The notes below the pieces were generated by a model. It ran no database searches. It saw only the letters and a program-made list of their open reading frames with translations, and had not been told where the DNA came from. From G963663495 sp963663495 (GTDB taxonomy: Bacteria > Bacteroidota > Rhodothermia > Rhodothermales > Bin80): DNA of 64,000 nucleotides. Location: contig OY760427.1 of the NCBI GenBank assembly GCA_963663495.1, positions 3,844,001-3,908,000 on the forward strand, in the 5' to 3' direction. The position numbers and the translations under genes were made by a program. Below, piece by piece: positions 42,624 through 51,635 of this stretch; positions within the stretch are counted from its first letter, which is position 1, and the number at the start of each line of letters is the position of its first letter.

Positions 42624-43343
42624 CTACGCCGCGCGCTTGCGGGCCTGCTCGCACCGCCTTCGTCGCTCCTCGCTCCGCTTCACTATCTGCCCGATACGGT
42701 GCACATTCGCCGCTACCACTACCAGCGCCACCGTCCGAACAAAGCCTTCCTTGCCACGGGTCCGTATCAAACCCAGGCCCCGATGATTCAAATTGTTGAT
42801 CGCCGACTCCACTGCCGGATGCTGACGACGACCCTCCACAAACTTCGGATCGGATTCCCTCTCCTTGTCCGCTTTGCTCAACCGACCCCTCTTCGGCATG
42901 ATCACCGCGTCCAACACCGGCTCCAGCGCCTTGCGGTTCTTTACCGATGAGTACCCCTTATCCATGCTGCACGATGTGATCGCCGGATACCGATCCTTCG
43001 CTTCCTTCATAAACCCCACTATCATATCTGAATCCACCCCCTCGTGCAGTATCTGATGCCACAATATCAACTGATGCTGATCCTCCAGCACGCATACCGG
43101 CAGACCCAACTCCGCAATCACCCCCGCCTTCCCCTTGGTGATCCAACGAGTATGCGGCTCATGTATCGAAAATACCTTCTCATCATGCGGAATCACCTCC
43201 CCCTTCAATAGACGCCTATCTACTTGATCTACCTGCCTTTGTGCATCTGCCAAGTACCGCAACACCTCCTCAAGATCCGCGTCTTTCTCCTTCAACACGC
43301 TGACACTGCTCTCCGCACGGGCAATCAGCAAACTACACGTTTT
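42624..43343 (-). pseudogene. ISNCY-type transposase, C-terminal part cut by a group II intron
   Basis: The reading has EKVFSIHEPHTRWITKGKAG, IAELGLPVCVLEDQHQLILWHQILHEGVDSDMI, SMDKGYSSVKNRKAL and AVESAINNLNHRGLGLIRTRGKEGF. This is the C-terminal DDE core of an ISNCY-family transposase. The N-terminal part should continue past 43331 but is replaced by the 3' end of a group II intron at about 43344. I do not find the missing N-terminal part at the intron's other side (46126 on), so the host copy is incomplete. Confidence 0.7.
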
Positions 43344-45116
43344 ATGCCGGTAGGGACCCGAGTCGCCCGGGCCCCCGGACAGATCCGGACGTGCGCGTTA
43401 ACGCATCCGGCTCCTCCCTTGGGTCGCGCCAGCGCGCTTAACGGTGAATCGTGTGGAAGGCCATGGGTGCCGGATCTCCAACTTCGGCCAGTGTATCGCA
43501 GTGAGCTTGTCCATCGTGTCCCACGTCGTACGATCCCGCTGGGAACGTCGTCGTAGCACACGCATCCATATCCAGTACAGCCGGATGTAGCAGCTCGCAA
43601 GGTACCGGTAACTCGTCGGTACGGCATAGTAATTCAACCATCCGTTGAGCACCCGCCCCAACCATTTCCCCGTCTCATGCACCGGACGGTGCATGAGACG
43701 AATCAACTGCCCCTTCACGCGCTTCAGAAAACGAGCCATACGCTTGGCTATCGGCTTACGACCAAGACTAAATCGCCCCCTCCGATCTCTACGACAGTAA
43801 TGCGTAAATCCCAGAAAGTCGAATGTCTCCGGTCGTCCCTCACCACGCTTCCTGCGATCTTCCTCGGCAAACCGCCCAAATTCAATCAGACGAGTCTTCC
43901 TCGGATGCAGTCTCAACCCGAACGTATCAAGCCGATCCCGCAGTGCACGCAGATAACGTTGCGCTGTCCCCTCGTTCTGGAAACACACCACGAAATCATC
44001 CGCATAACGAATGATGTAGGCCTCCCCCGCACTCCGCTGTGACTTGCGCCATGCATCGGTCCAAAGGTCCAACACGTAATGAAGATAAATGTTGGCCAGT
44101 ATAGGGGAAATCACCGCACCCTGCGGTGTACCCTCCTCACTATCCCGCCACATCCCATCTACCATCACGCCCGCCTTCAACCACTCGATGATCAACCGAA
44201 TCACCCGCTTATCCGCAATACGATGCTCCAAGAAGCGGATAAGCCACTCCTGGTTTACCGTGTCAAAGAACTTACGAATGTCGGCGTCCACAATGTAGTT
44301 GACCTTGCGGCGCTCTATCACATATGCCAAAGCATCCAACGCGTCGTGCGCGCTGCGCTTCGGCCGGAACCCATAGCTGAAACCCACAAACTCCTCCTCG
44401 AAAATCGGAGTCAGTATACGTTCCACCACAGCCCTCTGGACGATCTTGTCCTCCAGTGCAGCCATGCCAAGCGGTCGTGTACCTCCGTCCGGCTTGGGTA
44501 TCTCTACCCGCTTGGACGGGGTCGCCCGGTACGCTCCTGTATGTACACGTCGGTGAAGGTCCGTCATACGGTCCTCCAAATCCTCCGCGTACCTCTCCCA
44601 TGTCATACCATCCACTCCCGGTGCCGCTTCACACTTCTGCGCGTGGAAGGCGGTCCTAAGCGCTTCCATGCTGACATGGTGCAGTAACGTCGTGAGACAC
44701 TCCTCTGGGTTTCGCTTCACGAACTCCCGTAACCGCTCCTTCCCCTGTGACACGCGAGCCCATTTCTGCGCCTGGTGCGTGGTAGGATCTCGCGATTTCC
44801 CCTCGGGCGACAGCCTTCGCTCCCGCTGCTCCGCCAGGGTATCGTCCCCTTTGTTCGCAGCATTCATCGCTACTATGCTGTCGTCTGACTTCTTCATACC
44901 GTGCATCTCCGGTTACGGTGTCTCCACCTTTCCTTCGCGGTCCCGCACGACTGCAGGACAGTATGAAGACCTCCCAGGTCCCGACAAGGTATGTACGTGC
45001 GTCCATGGGGTCTCGGACACCGCGGGCCTGTCCGCCGTCTTACCATAACGATGACGGACATGTTGCCTTCGACCAAAGGAAGAGCCTCGGCAACCCGAAC
45101 AAGAAGTCTTTCTCGC
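43344..45116 (-). mobile_element. Group II intron with reverse transcriptase (5'-truncated)
   Basis: On the minus strand the intron runs from about 45116 to 43344. Domain V is visible at 43381-43413 as GAGCCGGATGCGTTAACGCG and its complement ACGTCCGGATCT, directly after the reverse-transcriptase stop. A domain VI-like GC-rich stem follows, and the 3' end is near CCTACCGGCAT. The 5' part starts mid-domain I, at a point homologous to about nt 190 of the neighbouring intron, so this copy lacks its own GTGCG end. It directly abuts the 3' end of intron 2. Confidence 0.75.
43398..44906 (-). CDS. ltrA: Group II intron reverse transcriptase/maturase
   Basis: This 502-aa intron-encoded protein promotes splicing and retrohoming of the intron RNA. 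RT blocks are APGVDGMTWERY (RT0/1), IPKPDGGTRPLGMAALEDKIVQ, GFRPKRSAHDALDAL, IVDADIRKFFDTV, EEGTPQGAVISPILANIYL and the catalytic YADDFVVCFQ. A maturase X domain follows (VLNGWLNYYAVPTSYRYLASC). No HNH endonuclease domain follows, so target-strand cleavage would be absent. The frame is intact. Confidence 0.9.
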   Translation of the reverse strand: MHGMKKSDDSIVAMNAANKGDDTLAEQRERRLSPEGKSRDPTTHQAQKWARVSQGKERLREFVKRNPEECLTTLLHHVSMEALRTAFHAQKCEAAPGVDGMTWERYAEDLEDRMTDLHRRVHTGAYRATPSKRVEIPKPDGGTRPLGMAALEDKIVQRAVVERILTPIFEEEFVGFSYGFRPKRSAHDALDALAYVIERRKVNYIVDADIRKFFDTVNQEWLIRFLEHRIADKRVIRLIIEWLKAGVMVDGMWRDSEEGTPQGAVISPILANIYLHYVLDLWTDAWRKSQRSAGEAYIIRYADDFVVCFQNEGTAQRYLRALRDRLDTFGLRLHPRKTRLIEFGRFAEEDRRKRGEGRPETFDFLGFTHYCRRDRRGRFSLGRKPIAKRMARFLKRVKGQLIRLMHRPVHETGKWLGRVLNGWLNYYAVPTSYRYLASCYIRLYWIWMRVLRRRSQRDRTTWDTMDKLTAIHWPKLEIRHPWPSTRFTVKRAGATQGRSRMR

Positions 45117-46125
45117 GGTAGCCCCCGGGTTTCCCCGGAGGCCCCGCACAGATCCGGACGTGCGCGCTAACGCATCCGGATCTTCCCTTGGGTCACGCCA
45201 CCGCGCATGACGTTAACAGACCAGCAAACCGGTCCGTTGCCGTAACCGCACCTTCCCTTGGCGCACGAACCTGGCTCTGTGTCCAGTGCGTGCCATGTTG
45301 CATACGATCCTGGTTCTGCGTCCAGTGCATGCCGGGAACTACGGTTTCCCCTCGGGTGCGACGCTTCGCTCCACCAACTCCGCCACATGGTCTTCCATGC
45401 TTTGTTCGCCAGCTTCATCGCTACTATCATCGCATCGGACTTCTCTTCAACGTACATCCTCCGATCAGCATTTCGCCTACGCTTCGGCGGCCCCGCCCTT
45501 GGCGCTGGGCGTTGAAAAGATCTCCCAGGTCCCGGCAGGATATGTACATACGTCCATGGGGTCTTAGACACCGCGGGCCTGTCCGCCCTCTCACCATAAC
45601 GATGACGAACATATTGCCTTCGACCGCACCGATAATCTCGGCGACCCGAACGACACATCTTTCGTTGCTCAATATCCCTGGCCATATGCGCCGCTACCGA
45701 CACTTCACGTCGACCCTCACGAGTGACCGCGCACGGCTCGCGGAAATATGTACTTGGTTCTTGCTTCATATTACGGGACTTTCACCCGCTATATCCTTGC
45801 CAGTTAGCCTGGCGTACCGATGCTCCATGTCCCTGGCCACACGCACCGCTACCGACGCTTCGCGTCTACCCTCACGAGTAGCCACGCACGGCTCGCGGAA
45901 ATATGTACTTGGTTGTAGCTTCATATTACGGGACTTTCACCCGCTATACCTTGCCAGTTAGCCTGGCGCACCGATGCTCCATGTCCCTGGCCACACGCAC
46001 CGCTACCGACACTTCGCGTCTACCCTCACGAGTAGCCACGCACGGCTCGCGGAAATATGTACTTGGTTGTAGCTTCATATCACGGGACTTTCACCCGCTA
46101 TACCTTGCCAGTTAGCCTGGCGCAC
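45117..46125 (-). mobile_element. Group II intron 2: ORF-deleted, with triplicated 5' end
   Basis: On the minus strand it starts GTGCGCCAGGCTAACTGGC at 46125, the GTGCG 5' consensus of group II introns, and contains GCGGGTGAAAGTCCCG typical of domain I. Domain V is at 45150-45183. Between them lies only a remnant of the maturase gene: a start-like EEKSDAMIVAMKLANK aligned to MKKSDDSIVAMNAANK of the intact copy, and the last residues VTQGKIRMR aligned to ATQGRSRMR. So the RT core is deleted. The first 154 nt occur three times in tandem. Confidence 0.8.
45676..46125 (-). repeat. Three tandem copies of the first 154 nt of the group II intron
   Basis: Units begin at 46125, 45971 and 45817 on the minus strand, each with GTGCGCCAGG (GTACGCCAGG in the innermost). 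The outer two are almost identical, while the innermost has more substitutions and continues into the intron body. Spacing is exactly 154 bp twice. The array duplicates the 5' splice site. Confidence 0.9.
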
Positions 46126-46234
46126 TCCATTTGTCTTCTTAGCACACACTTGGCCCACGCTCAACAAAGGCTAAACAATGAATCAATGGAATGCAGATGC
46201 GCAACAGGTTGCAAGGGGGTTCGAGGAGATGTCA

Positions 46235-47290
46235 TCACATGCACGTCACCGAAACCATCATCGTGTTAGAGTACATACCTGGCATGTGCGCGCCTTGTAC
46301 CCCAGTATCGGCCATACCGCCAAAGATATAGTAGACCTGGTGTTGTGCAGCTTGAGTGCCAGAGTGCTGGTCCGAAAGTGCTGGAATCGTCGAATACGGT
46401 CCGGTACGGTCCGTGGAAGCCGCCCACTCATGCGTGAAAGAAATCGTCTGTGAGTTTGGGCCATCTAATCTGGACGGCGGAACCAGCATAACGTTTAAAG
46501 TATGCGTTTGTCCAAGGTTCGCCGTGACGTGTGCAGTGGCCGTCTGCGGGGCATTGGCCATGGTTGCGGCAACCCCTTGCATGCCTGAACCAATAGCATG
46601 TTCTCCCAGATCCAGCTCATCGTCAGCCGTTGTTATACCGCAGTACGGAGCCGGGCCATAAAATGCTATCGAGGCCTCAAGGTTTGCCGCGGTGACATCA
46701 ATTTTATCCCCCTGGCCACCTAAGTCCCATCCTTCAAATAACGGAGGTCCAGTTCCTGTCGGGTCAAGGGCAACACAAAACCCCAACGCTCCAAGTACAA
46801 CGGTGGCGGGCGAGTCGGCGCTCCAAGATGCCGTGGCAGGACGACTCCATTCGGCAGATAGTCCACTGATATCCGTGCGGATAGCGTGATCATATGGAGA
46901 GGTGGGCGTAACCACACTCGTACTTGTAGTAATACTGCTAAGTATCCAATTCACTAGGACCCTACCACTCGCCCCTGCTATCTCTACGCCTGGAGTTGAG
47001 GCTGATCCAGCATTCTGATAACCGTCCGGGAAGTCATAACTGACCGTATAATCCATATTCGGAAGGGTAACAGTTATCGGGCTTTGGGAAGTCGCGAAGA
47101 ATGGGTCAGGATGTAGTCCCAAGTCATCATTTAGAAAACCTCCTTCTACTTTAACCTCGCAATTTGTTAACACAGGAACCTGAGCATTGGTCCGAGTTGG
47201 TACTGCCAGCAATATTATGATGCCTGCGCTTAGAGCTACATTCGCTCGTCCAATCCAGAGTGCACACGGCACAACTAACCGTAGATTCAA
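46235..47290 (-). CDS. Secreted hypothetical protein with spore-coat-U/pilin-like C-terminus
   Basis: This 351-aa protein has an N-terminal signal peptide (VALSAGIIILLAVPTRTNAQ, cleavage likely after NA). The body is rich in Thr, Ser, Gly and Ala with beta-strand character. The final MYSNTMMVSVTCM resembles the G.Y.D.v.vtvtY ending of spore-coat-U (SCPU) and fimbrial-adhesin folds. Cysteines are few (Cys28 region, AFYGPAPYCG, VSVTC), consistent with a disulphide-bearing extracellular domain. An adhesin-like role is inference. It lies between two mobile-element blocks and has no operon partners. Confidence 0.6.
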   Translation of the reverse strand: MNLRLVVPCALWIGRANVALSAGIIILLAVPTRTNAQVPVLTNCEVKVEGGFLNDDLGLHPDPFFATSQSPITVTLPNMDYTVSYDFPDGYQNAGSASTPGVEIAGASGRVLVNWILSSITTSTSVVTPTSPYDHAIRTDISGLSAEWSRPATASWSADSPATVVLGALGFCVALDPTGTGPPLFEGWDLGGQGDKIDVTAANLEASIAFYGPAPYCGITTADDELDLGEHAIGSGMQGVAATMANAPQTATAHVTANLGQTHTLNVMLVPPSRLDGPNSQTISFTHEWAASTDRTGPYSTIPALSDQHSGTQAAQHQVYYIFGGMADTGVQGAHMPGMYSNTMMVSVTCM

Positions 47291-47773
47291 AACCGAATAT
47301 TTGGATCAAATGCTATCCAGAAGCAAAACATCCTCAACCTAACCTAACTTCGCCGTGCGCCGTGGAAAGGCGCTTTCCTGTGGCCGGTGCGAATCCCGTC
47401 CAACAACTGTCGCTCCGGTTGGTAGCGGCTACAGCAATGGGTGAGCAGATTTCGGTGCGCGACCGACCAGTGCCCACTTACCCGTTTCGCAAGCTCTGCA
47501 GGCCACGTGGGACTTGTAGAAAGATCCTCAAGCCACGTGGCATTACCCCCGCTCGCGTCTTCTAAATCACTGGGGGGGGGGAGGGGTAACGTAGCTGGAG
47601 AATCCTTCGGTGCGCCAGCAATATGCGTAGAGTCGGACATTCTGTTCAAGAGTTTAACGTACAACCTATGCTGTTCTCTGGTTGAGAAACTGATCCACTT
47701 TGAACCGCGAGCCGGCCCAAAGTATAAAATAATAACAATAGTTGGGCAATACCTGTCTATTCCTGCTAGAATG
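47291..47773. other. Interval with an orphan IS1634-like terminus
   Basis: CCTAACTTCGCC at 47343 equals the terminal repeat of the IS1634-like elements at 1380-1393 and 52869, but no element body follows. A 107-codon open frame on the minus strand (47344-47664) has no recognisable features. I see nothing else until the IS66 end at 47774. Confidence 0.45.
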
Positions 47774-48143
47774 GTAAGCGTGCGGTGAAGTACAGGGTAG
47801 CGGGCTTTTTGGCGGTTTTGGCGGGTACAGTGTGGTTGGAAGGAGGAGAGAATGTGGGCTTGCCCGATCTGGACGATTCGGCGTCCGGCAGCTAGGCGGC
47901 CTTACCCCAGTGGGCTTGCCGTGCCTGTTTCCAATGATGGGGCAATAGCGCTGCTATGTCCTCGGCAGGATGTGTCGGGATGCGCTGGAATACTTCCATG
48001 AGCCATTCCAATGAGCCTTTTGCAAAACCCTTGAATCGGGGTGTTTTTGTCTGAAGATGCGATTTCCTAAGATAGGGGGCTGGTCAGGTAGATTTGACTG
48101 CTCGGCGGGTGCAGATGGAGGATTCTACAGGCCATGAAAATGT

Positions 48144-49544
48144 GTGCTAGCAAGCACACTTGAGGGACTGGAACCTCCGTGTCAGGTATCTTTGGAGAAG
48201 AAACTAAACTCGCAAAAAACGAAGGTTCTCATGTCTCTCAATTCTAAGTTAAGCGGATTCTGGATCAACTGCCAACGGGAGCTTTTTCCCTGGGTGGAGG
48301 AAACGATTGGCCCCTTGGAGGGGCGCCATAAGAAGCTGCTCTCGGTACTGGAGATGGTGCGAGTTGAGCACTTTCTGCCCAGTGCTCAGGACGGTATACC
48401 AGGGCGTCCGTTGAAGAGCCGTGCTGCCCTTGCGCGGGCGTTCCTGGCGAAGATGGTGTTCAATATGGATACGACCAGAGCGTTGGTGGAGCGGTTGCGT
48501 TCGGATCCGACGCTGCGGCGTTTGTGTGGTTGGCATCGGTTAGAGGATGTGCCGAGTGAGGCGACCTTTTCACGTGCGTTCAGGGAATTTTCAGAGGCGG
48601 AATTGCCGACGCGTGTACATGAGGCCCTGATAAAGGAGGGATATTCGGAGCAGTTGGTGGGGCACCTATCGCGTGATTCGACCGCAATAGCAGCGCGAGA
48701 GAAGCCGGTACTGAGAAAGGAGTCGGAGCGTCCAAAGTGCAAACCAGCGAGTCCTTCCAAGGATGAAGAGCGTCCAAAGAAGCCGAAGCGGCTCGTGGGC
48801 CAGCTGGCAATAGAGATGGAGGAGGAATTACCGGAGGTGAGCCATCCATCGCAGGATTCGACCGCGATAGTGGCTCAAAAGGACCCGGTACTGAAAAAGG
48901 AGTCGGAGCGTCCAGAAGAGTGCAAATCATCGCATCCTACCAAGGATGAAAAGCCTCCGAAGGAGTTGCCGCGGCTGGTGCGCCAGCGTACCATGGGGAT
49001 AGAGGAGATGTTGGAGGAATTACCGAAGCGATGTACGGTAGGCGTTAAGCGCAATGCGAAGGGACATACGCAGAAATGGACGGGGTACAAGTTGCACATG
49101 GATGTGGCCGACGGAGGTGTACCGATCAGCGGTTTTGTTTCCTCTGCATCTTTGCATGATAGCTAGGCGGCGATTCCGTTGGCTACGATATCTCAACTGC
49201 GGGTACGCAATTTGTATGATCTGATGGACAGTGCATACGACGCGAAGCAGATTCACGAGCACAGTAAAGGCTTGGGGCACGTGCCGATTATCGACCATAA
49301 TCCGCGACGCGATGGTAAGGCGGCGCTTATCCGCGAGAAAACGGCCCAGCGAGCAGCCGGATTGGTGCTGCCTGAGGATGTTCGTTACAGGGCTCGCTCA
49401 ACGGTTGAGCGAGCCTTCGGGCGGCTCAAGGATGAGTTTGGTGGTCGTAATGTCCGCGTGTGTGGGCACAAGAAGGTGACATGCCACTTGATGTTCGGCG
49501 TGCTGGTACTGACGGTAGATCAGCTGTTGCGTATGGTGCAATAG
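48144..49544 (+). pseudogene. IS5/IS1182-like transposase with an in-frame TAG
   Basis: This DDE_Tnp_1-type transposase reads MDTTRALVERLRSDPTLRRLCGWHRLEDVPSEATFSRAF, HLSRDSTAIAAREKP, a long Lys/Glu/Pro linker with two related STAI-type repeats, and TGYKLHMDVADGGVPISGFVSSASLHDS. TAG at 49164-49166 interrupts it where Gln is expected (HDS-Q-AAIPLA). The frame then continues to RARSTVERAFGRLKDEFGGRNVRV and TAG at 49542-49544. Apart from the amber codon the gene is complete. Precise family placement is uncertain. Confidence 0.82.
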
Positions 49545-49568
49545 AGACAGGAATCCAGACGTAAATTG

Positions 49569-51635
49569 GTATCCGTCCGGTGAAGTACATTATAACCGTG
49601 GGTATTTACTCTCTCAATTAGAGTAAGTTAGAGCGCGGTTCGAAGGTTTATAGGCTAGCGTCGGTTGGGTGTGCAGGAGTCAAGTACCTGACAGCGTATT
49701 CGCAGACCCGTACACGGATCTATCGGATGACCCGGGCGCGCCTGTTTAGGGGCTCCTATGCCGCTTTCTTGACGGTAGCTTGCTGCAAGTCCCGACTAGC
49801 TTTCCAATGATGGGGCAAGAGTTCAGCCATGCGGTCGGCAGGATGTGTCGGAAGACGGCGTAGTACGTCGGTAAGCCATTCAATCGGGTTTGTCGATTGC
49901 AACTTGCATGTGGCAAAAAGAGCGTACAGTACTGCGGACCGCTGCGCTGCCGCATGCGATCCCGCAAACAGATGGTTTTTTCGACCAAGCGCAATCGCTC
50001 GCATCTGGTTCTCGACCAGATTGTTATCAATCTCAACCTTACCGTCTTCCAAGTAACAAGCCAGCTTCTCCCACCTGTTGAGCATGTACCCCACGGCTTC
50101 ATCCCATCCCGCACTCGGCCGGTGCTCACTACTCTCCTCAAGCCATGGCTTCAACTTCTCCAGTACCGGCCGTGCCTCCTCCTGTCGTACCTCTACACGC
50201 CGAGCCGGACCAGCTCCCCCCTTACGCAACCCACGCTCTATCGCATACAACTGCCGGATTTCCTCCATTACATGGCGCACCTTCTTGGGCTCCTTTTTCC
50301 TGCAGTCATAAAACTTGCGACGCGCATGCGCCATACATCCAAACAGCGTTATCCCGCCCCGTGTACCAAACGCATCGTACACCACATACCCGTCGGTTTG
50401 CATCGCCCCTCTATATCCGCGCAAGAATTCCCACGGTACAGCGCGCGCACGGCTCGGGCTGTAATCCATCATCACCACCTTCGCCCGCGGTGCCAGGTAT
50501 ACCCAAAGATAGCCGCGATGCGTCTTTCCTTCGTTTTTCTTCCCTTTCTTCTCCTTCCCTTCCTTCTTCGGCTTTTGCACCGGGAACGTTGTCTCATCTA
50601 CCTGCAGATACCCGCTACGAAGCACCTCCTTACGCAACGCATCTCCTAACGGACCCAGATACGTCGCTACCTTCGCAATCCAATCCCCCATTGTAGCAGC
50701 CGATAGCTTCACGCCATGGCGCTGAAACTTCTTCCGCAGCCGGTATAGCGGCATATGATCCACGTATTTGGCTACCGCCAAATACGCCAACAACCCCGGA
50801 CCCGCCTTCCCCTTCGGTATAACACGCTTCGGCAACGGTGCTATGACCACCCCCTTGCGAGGCTCCTTGCAGACAACGTACTTCGGCCGCACAATCCGTA
50901 CTACCCTCGTGAAGCCCGGCACATATTCCAGGTACTCCGTTACTTCCTCGCCGATGTACTTCATGCCCGCGGTGCTGCCCTCCGGCTCAAGGCGGATCAC
51001 CTCTCTGGGCAGATGGTCCGGAATCGGCCCGCGCACCGGCTTGTTCTTCCCACGCCGCTTGCGCTTTACCAAGTCGTACTCCTCTTCCTCCTCGGGCTCA
51101 ACAGCTACTGGTTCCTCTCCAAACAACCGGCCTTGCTGCGCATTGTCCGCCGGCGTGTAACGCTCACTCTTTTTGCCAGAGAGTAGGCGATGCGCTTGTT
51201 CCAACCTGTCTTCCAGATGGCTAATCTTCGCAGCCAGATCCGCGTTGTTCTTGGATAGACGATCGGCTTTTTTCTCCAAGCGACGGACCTGTTTTCGCAG
51301 ATCCTTGTTCTCAGCCTCTTGGTTTCTTAGCCTCTGAAAAAGGACTTCACCGGCAGGAGAAGAGGGGGAGAAAGATGCCTTGGACCGCATAGTTCATGTG
51401 CATGTGCTTCCTCCACAATGTTCCGGTTCTTCTCCCCAAAACCCATGTTTTTTGTCCCAAAAGACGCTGATTGCTGCCTGCATTCAGGCGCCTGGACGAT
51501 AAGCTGCACACCACTCCGAAATTCCCATATCGGCACACCAAACCCGGCGTATAATCACCTTGCACTAAGCTCTACAAGCGGACTACGCAGACCAATGCTA
51601 AGCCCGCTTTACCATGTACTTTACCGTACGGATAC
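49569..51635 (-). mobile_element. IS66-family element, copy B (complete, 8-bp duplication)
   Basis: The ends are GTATCCGTCCGGTGAAG at 49569 and the complement finishing at 51635. GTAAATTG flanks both sides (49561-49568 and 51636-51643). It carries only tnpC and is almost identical to copy A, indicating recent movement. It is inserted in the non-coding tail of the IS5/IS1182-like copy 1. Confidence 0.95.
49756..51390 (-). CDS. tnpC: IS66 family transposase TnpC (copy B)
   Basis: This 544-aa transposase starts MRSKASFSPSSPAGEVLFQ. DDE motifs are intact as in copy A (YLQVDETTFPV, MQTDGYVVYDAF, NNLVENQMRAIALGRKNHLF). It differs from copy A by a few residues in the linker (VEPEEEEEYDLVKRKRRGKNK). 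The leader between 51391 and 51635 holds no further gene, consistent with the tnpC-only ISBst12 type. Confidence 0.9.
   Translation of the reverse strand: MRSKASFSPSSPAGEVLFQRLRNQEAENKDLRKQVRRLEKKADRLSKNNADLAAKISHLEDRLEQAHRLLSGKKSERYTPADNAQQGRLFGEEPVAVEPEEEEEYDLVKRKRRGKNKPVRGPIPDHLPREVIRLEPEGSTAGMKYIGEEVTEYLEYVPGFTRVVRIVRPKYVVCKEPRKGVVIAPLPKRVIPKGKAGPGLLAYLAVAKYVDHMPLYRLRKKFQRHGVKLSAATMGDWIAKVATYLGPLGDALRKEVLRSGYLQVDETTFPVQKPKKEGKEKKGKKNEGKTHRGYLWVYLAPRAKVVMMDYSPSRARAVPWEFLRGYRGAMQTDGYVVYDAFGTRGGITLFGCMAHARRKFYDCRKKEPKKVRHVMEEIRQLYAIERGLRKGGAGPARRVEVRQEEARPVLEKLKPWLEESSEHRPSAGWDEAVGYMLNRWEKLACYLEDGKVEIDNNLVENQMRAIALGRKNHLFAGSHAAAQRSAVLYALFATCKLQSTNPIEWLTDVLRRLPTHPADRMAELLPHHWKASRDLQQATVKKAA

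Noticed and set aside
45188..45961. A 257-codon plus-strand frame and a 200-codon minus-strand frame
   Set aside because: The plus-strand one is antisense to group II intron RNA; the minus-strand one is mostly intron structural RNA with short maturase remnants, so neither is a normal gene.
45676..46125. Three regularly spaced repeats suggesting a CRISPR-like or satellite array
   Set aside because: The units are 154 bp with no spacers, begin with the group II intron 5' consensus, and the innermost copy continues into an intron; they are duplicated intron sequence.
47344..47664. A 106-aa minus-strand frame next to the IS1634-like terminus
   Set aside because: No family resemblance, Ser/Pro-rich composition and no start context; treated as non-coding.
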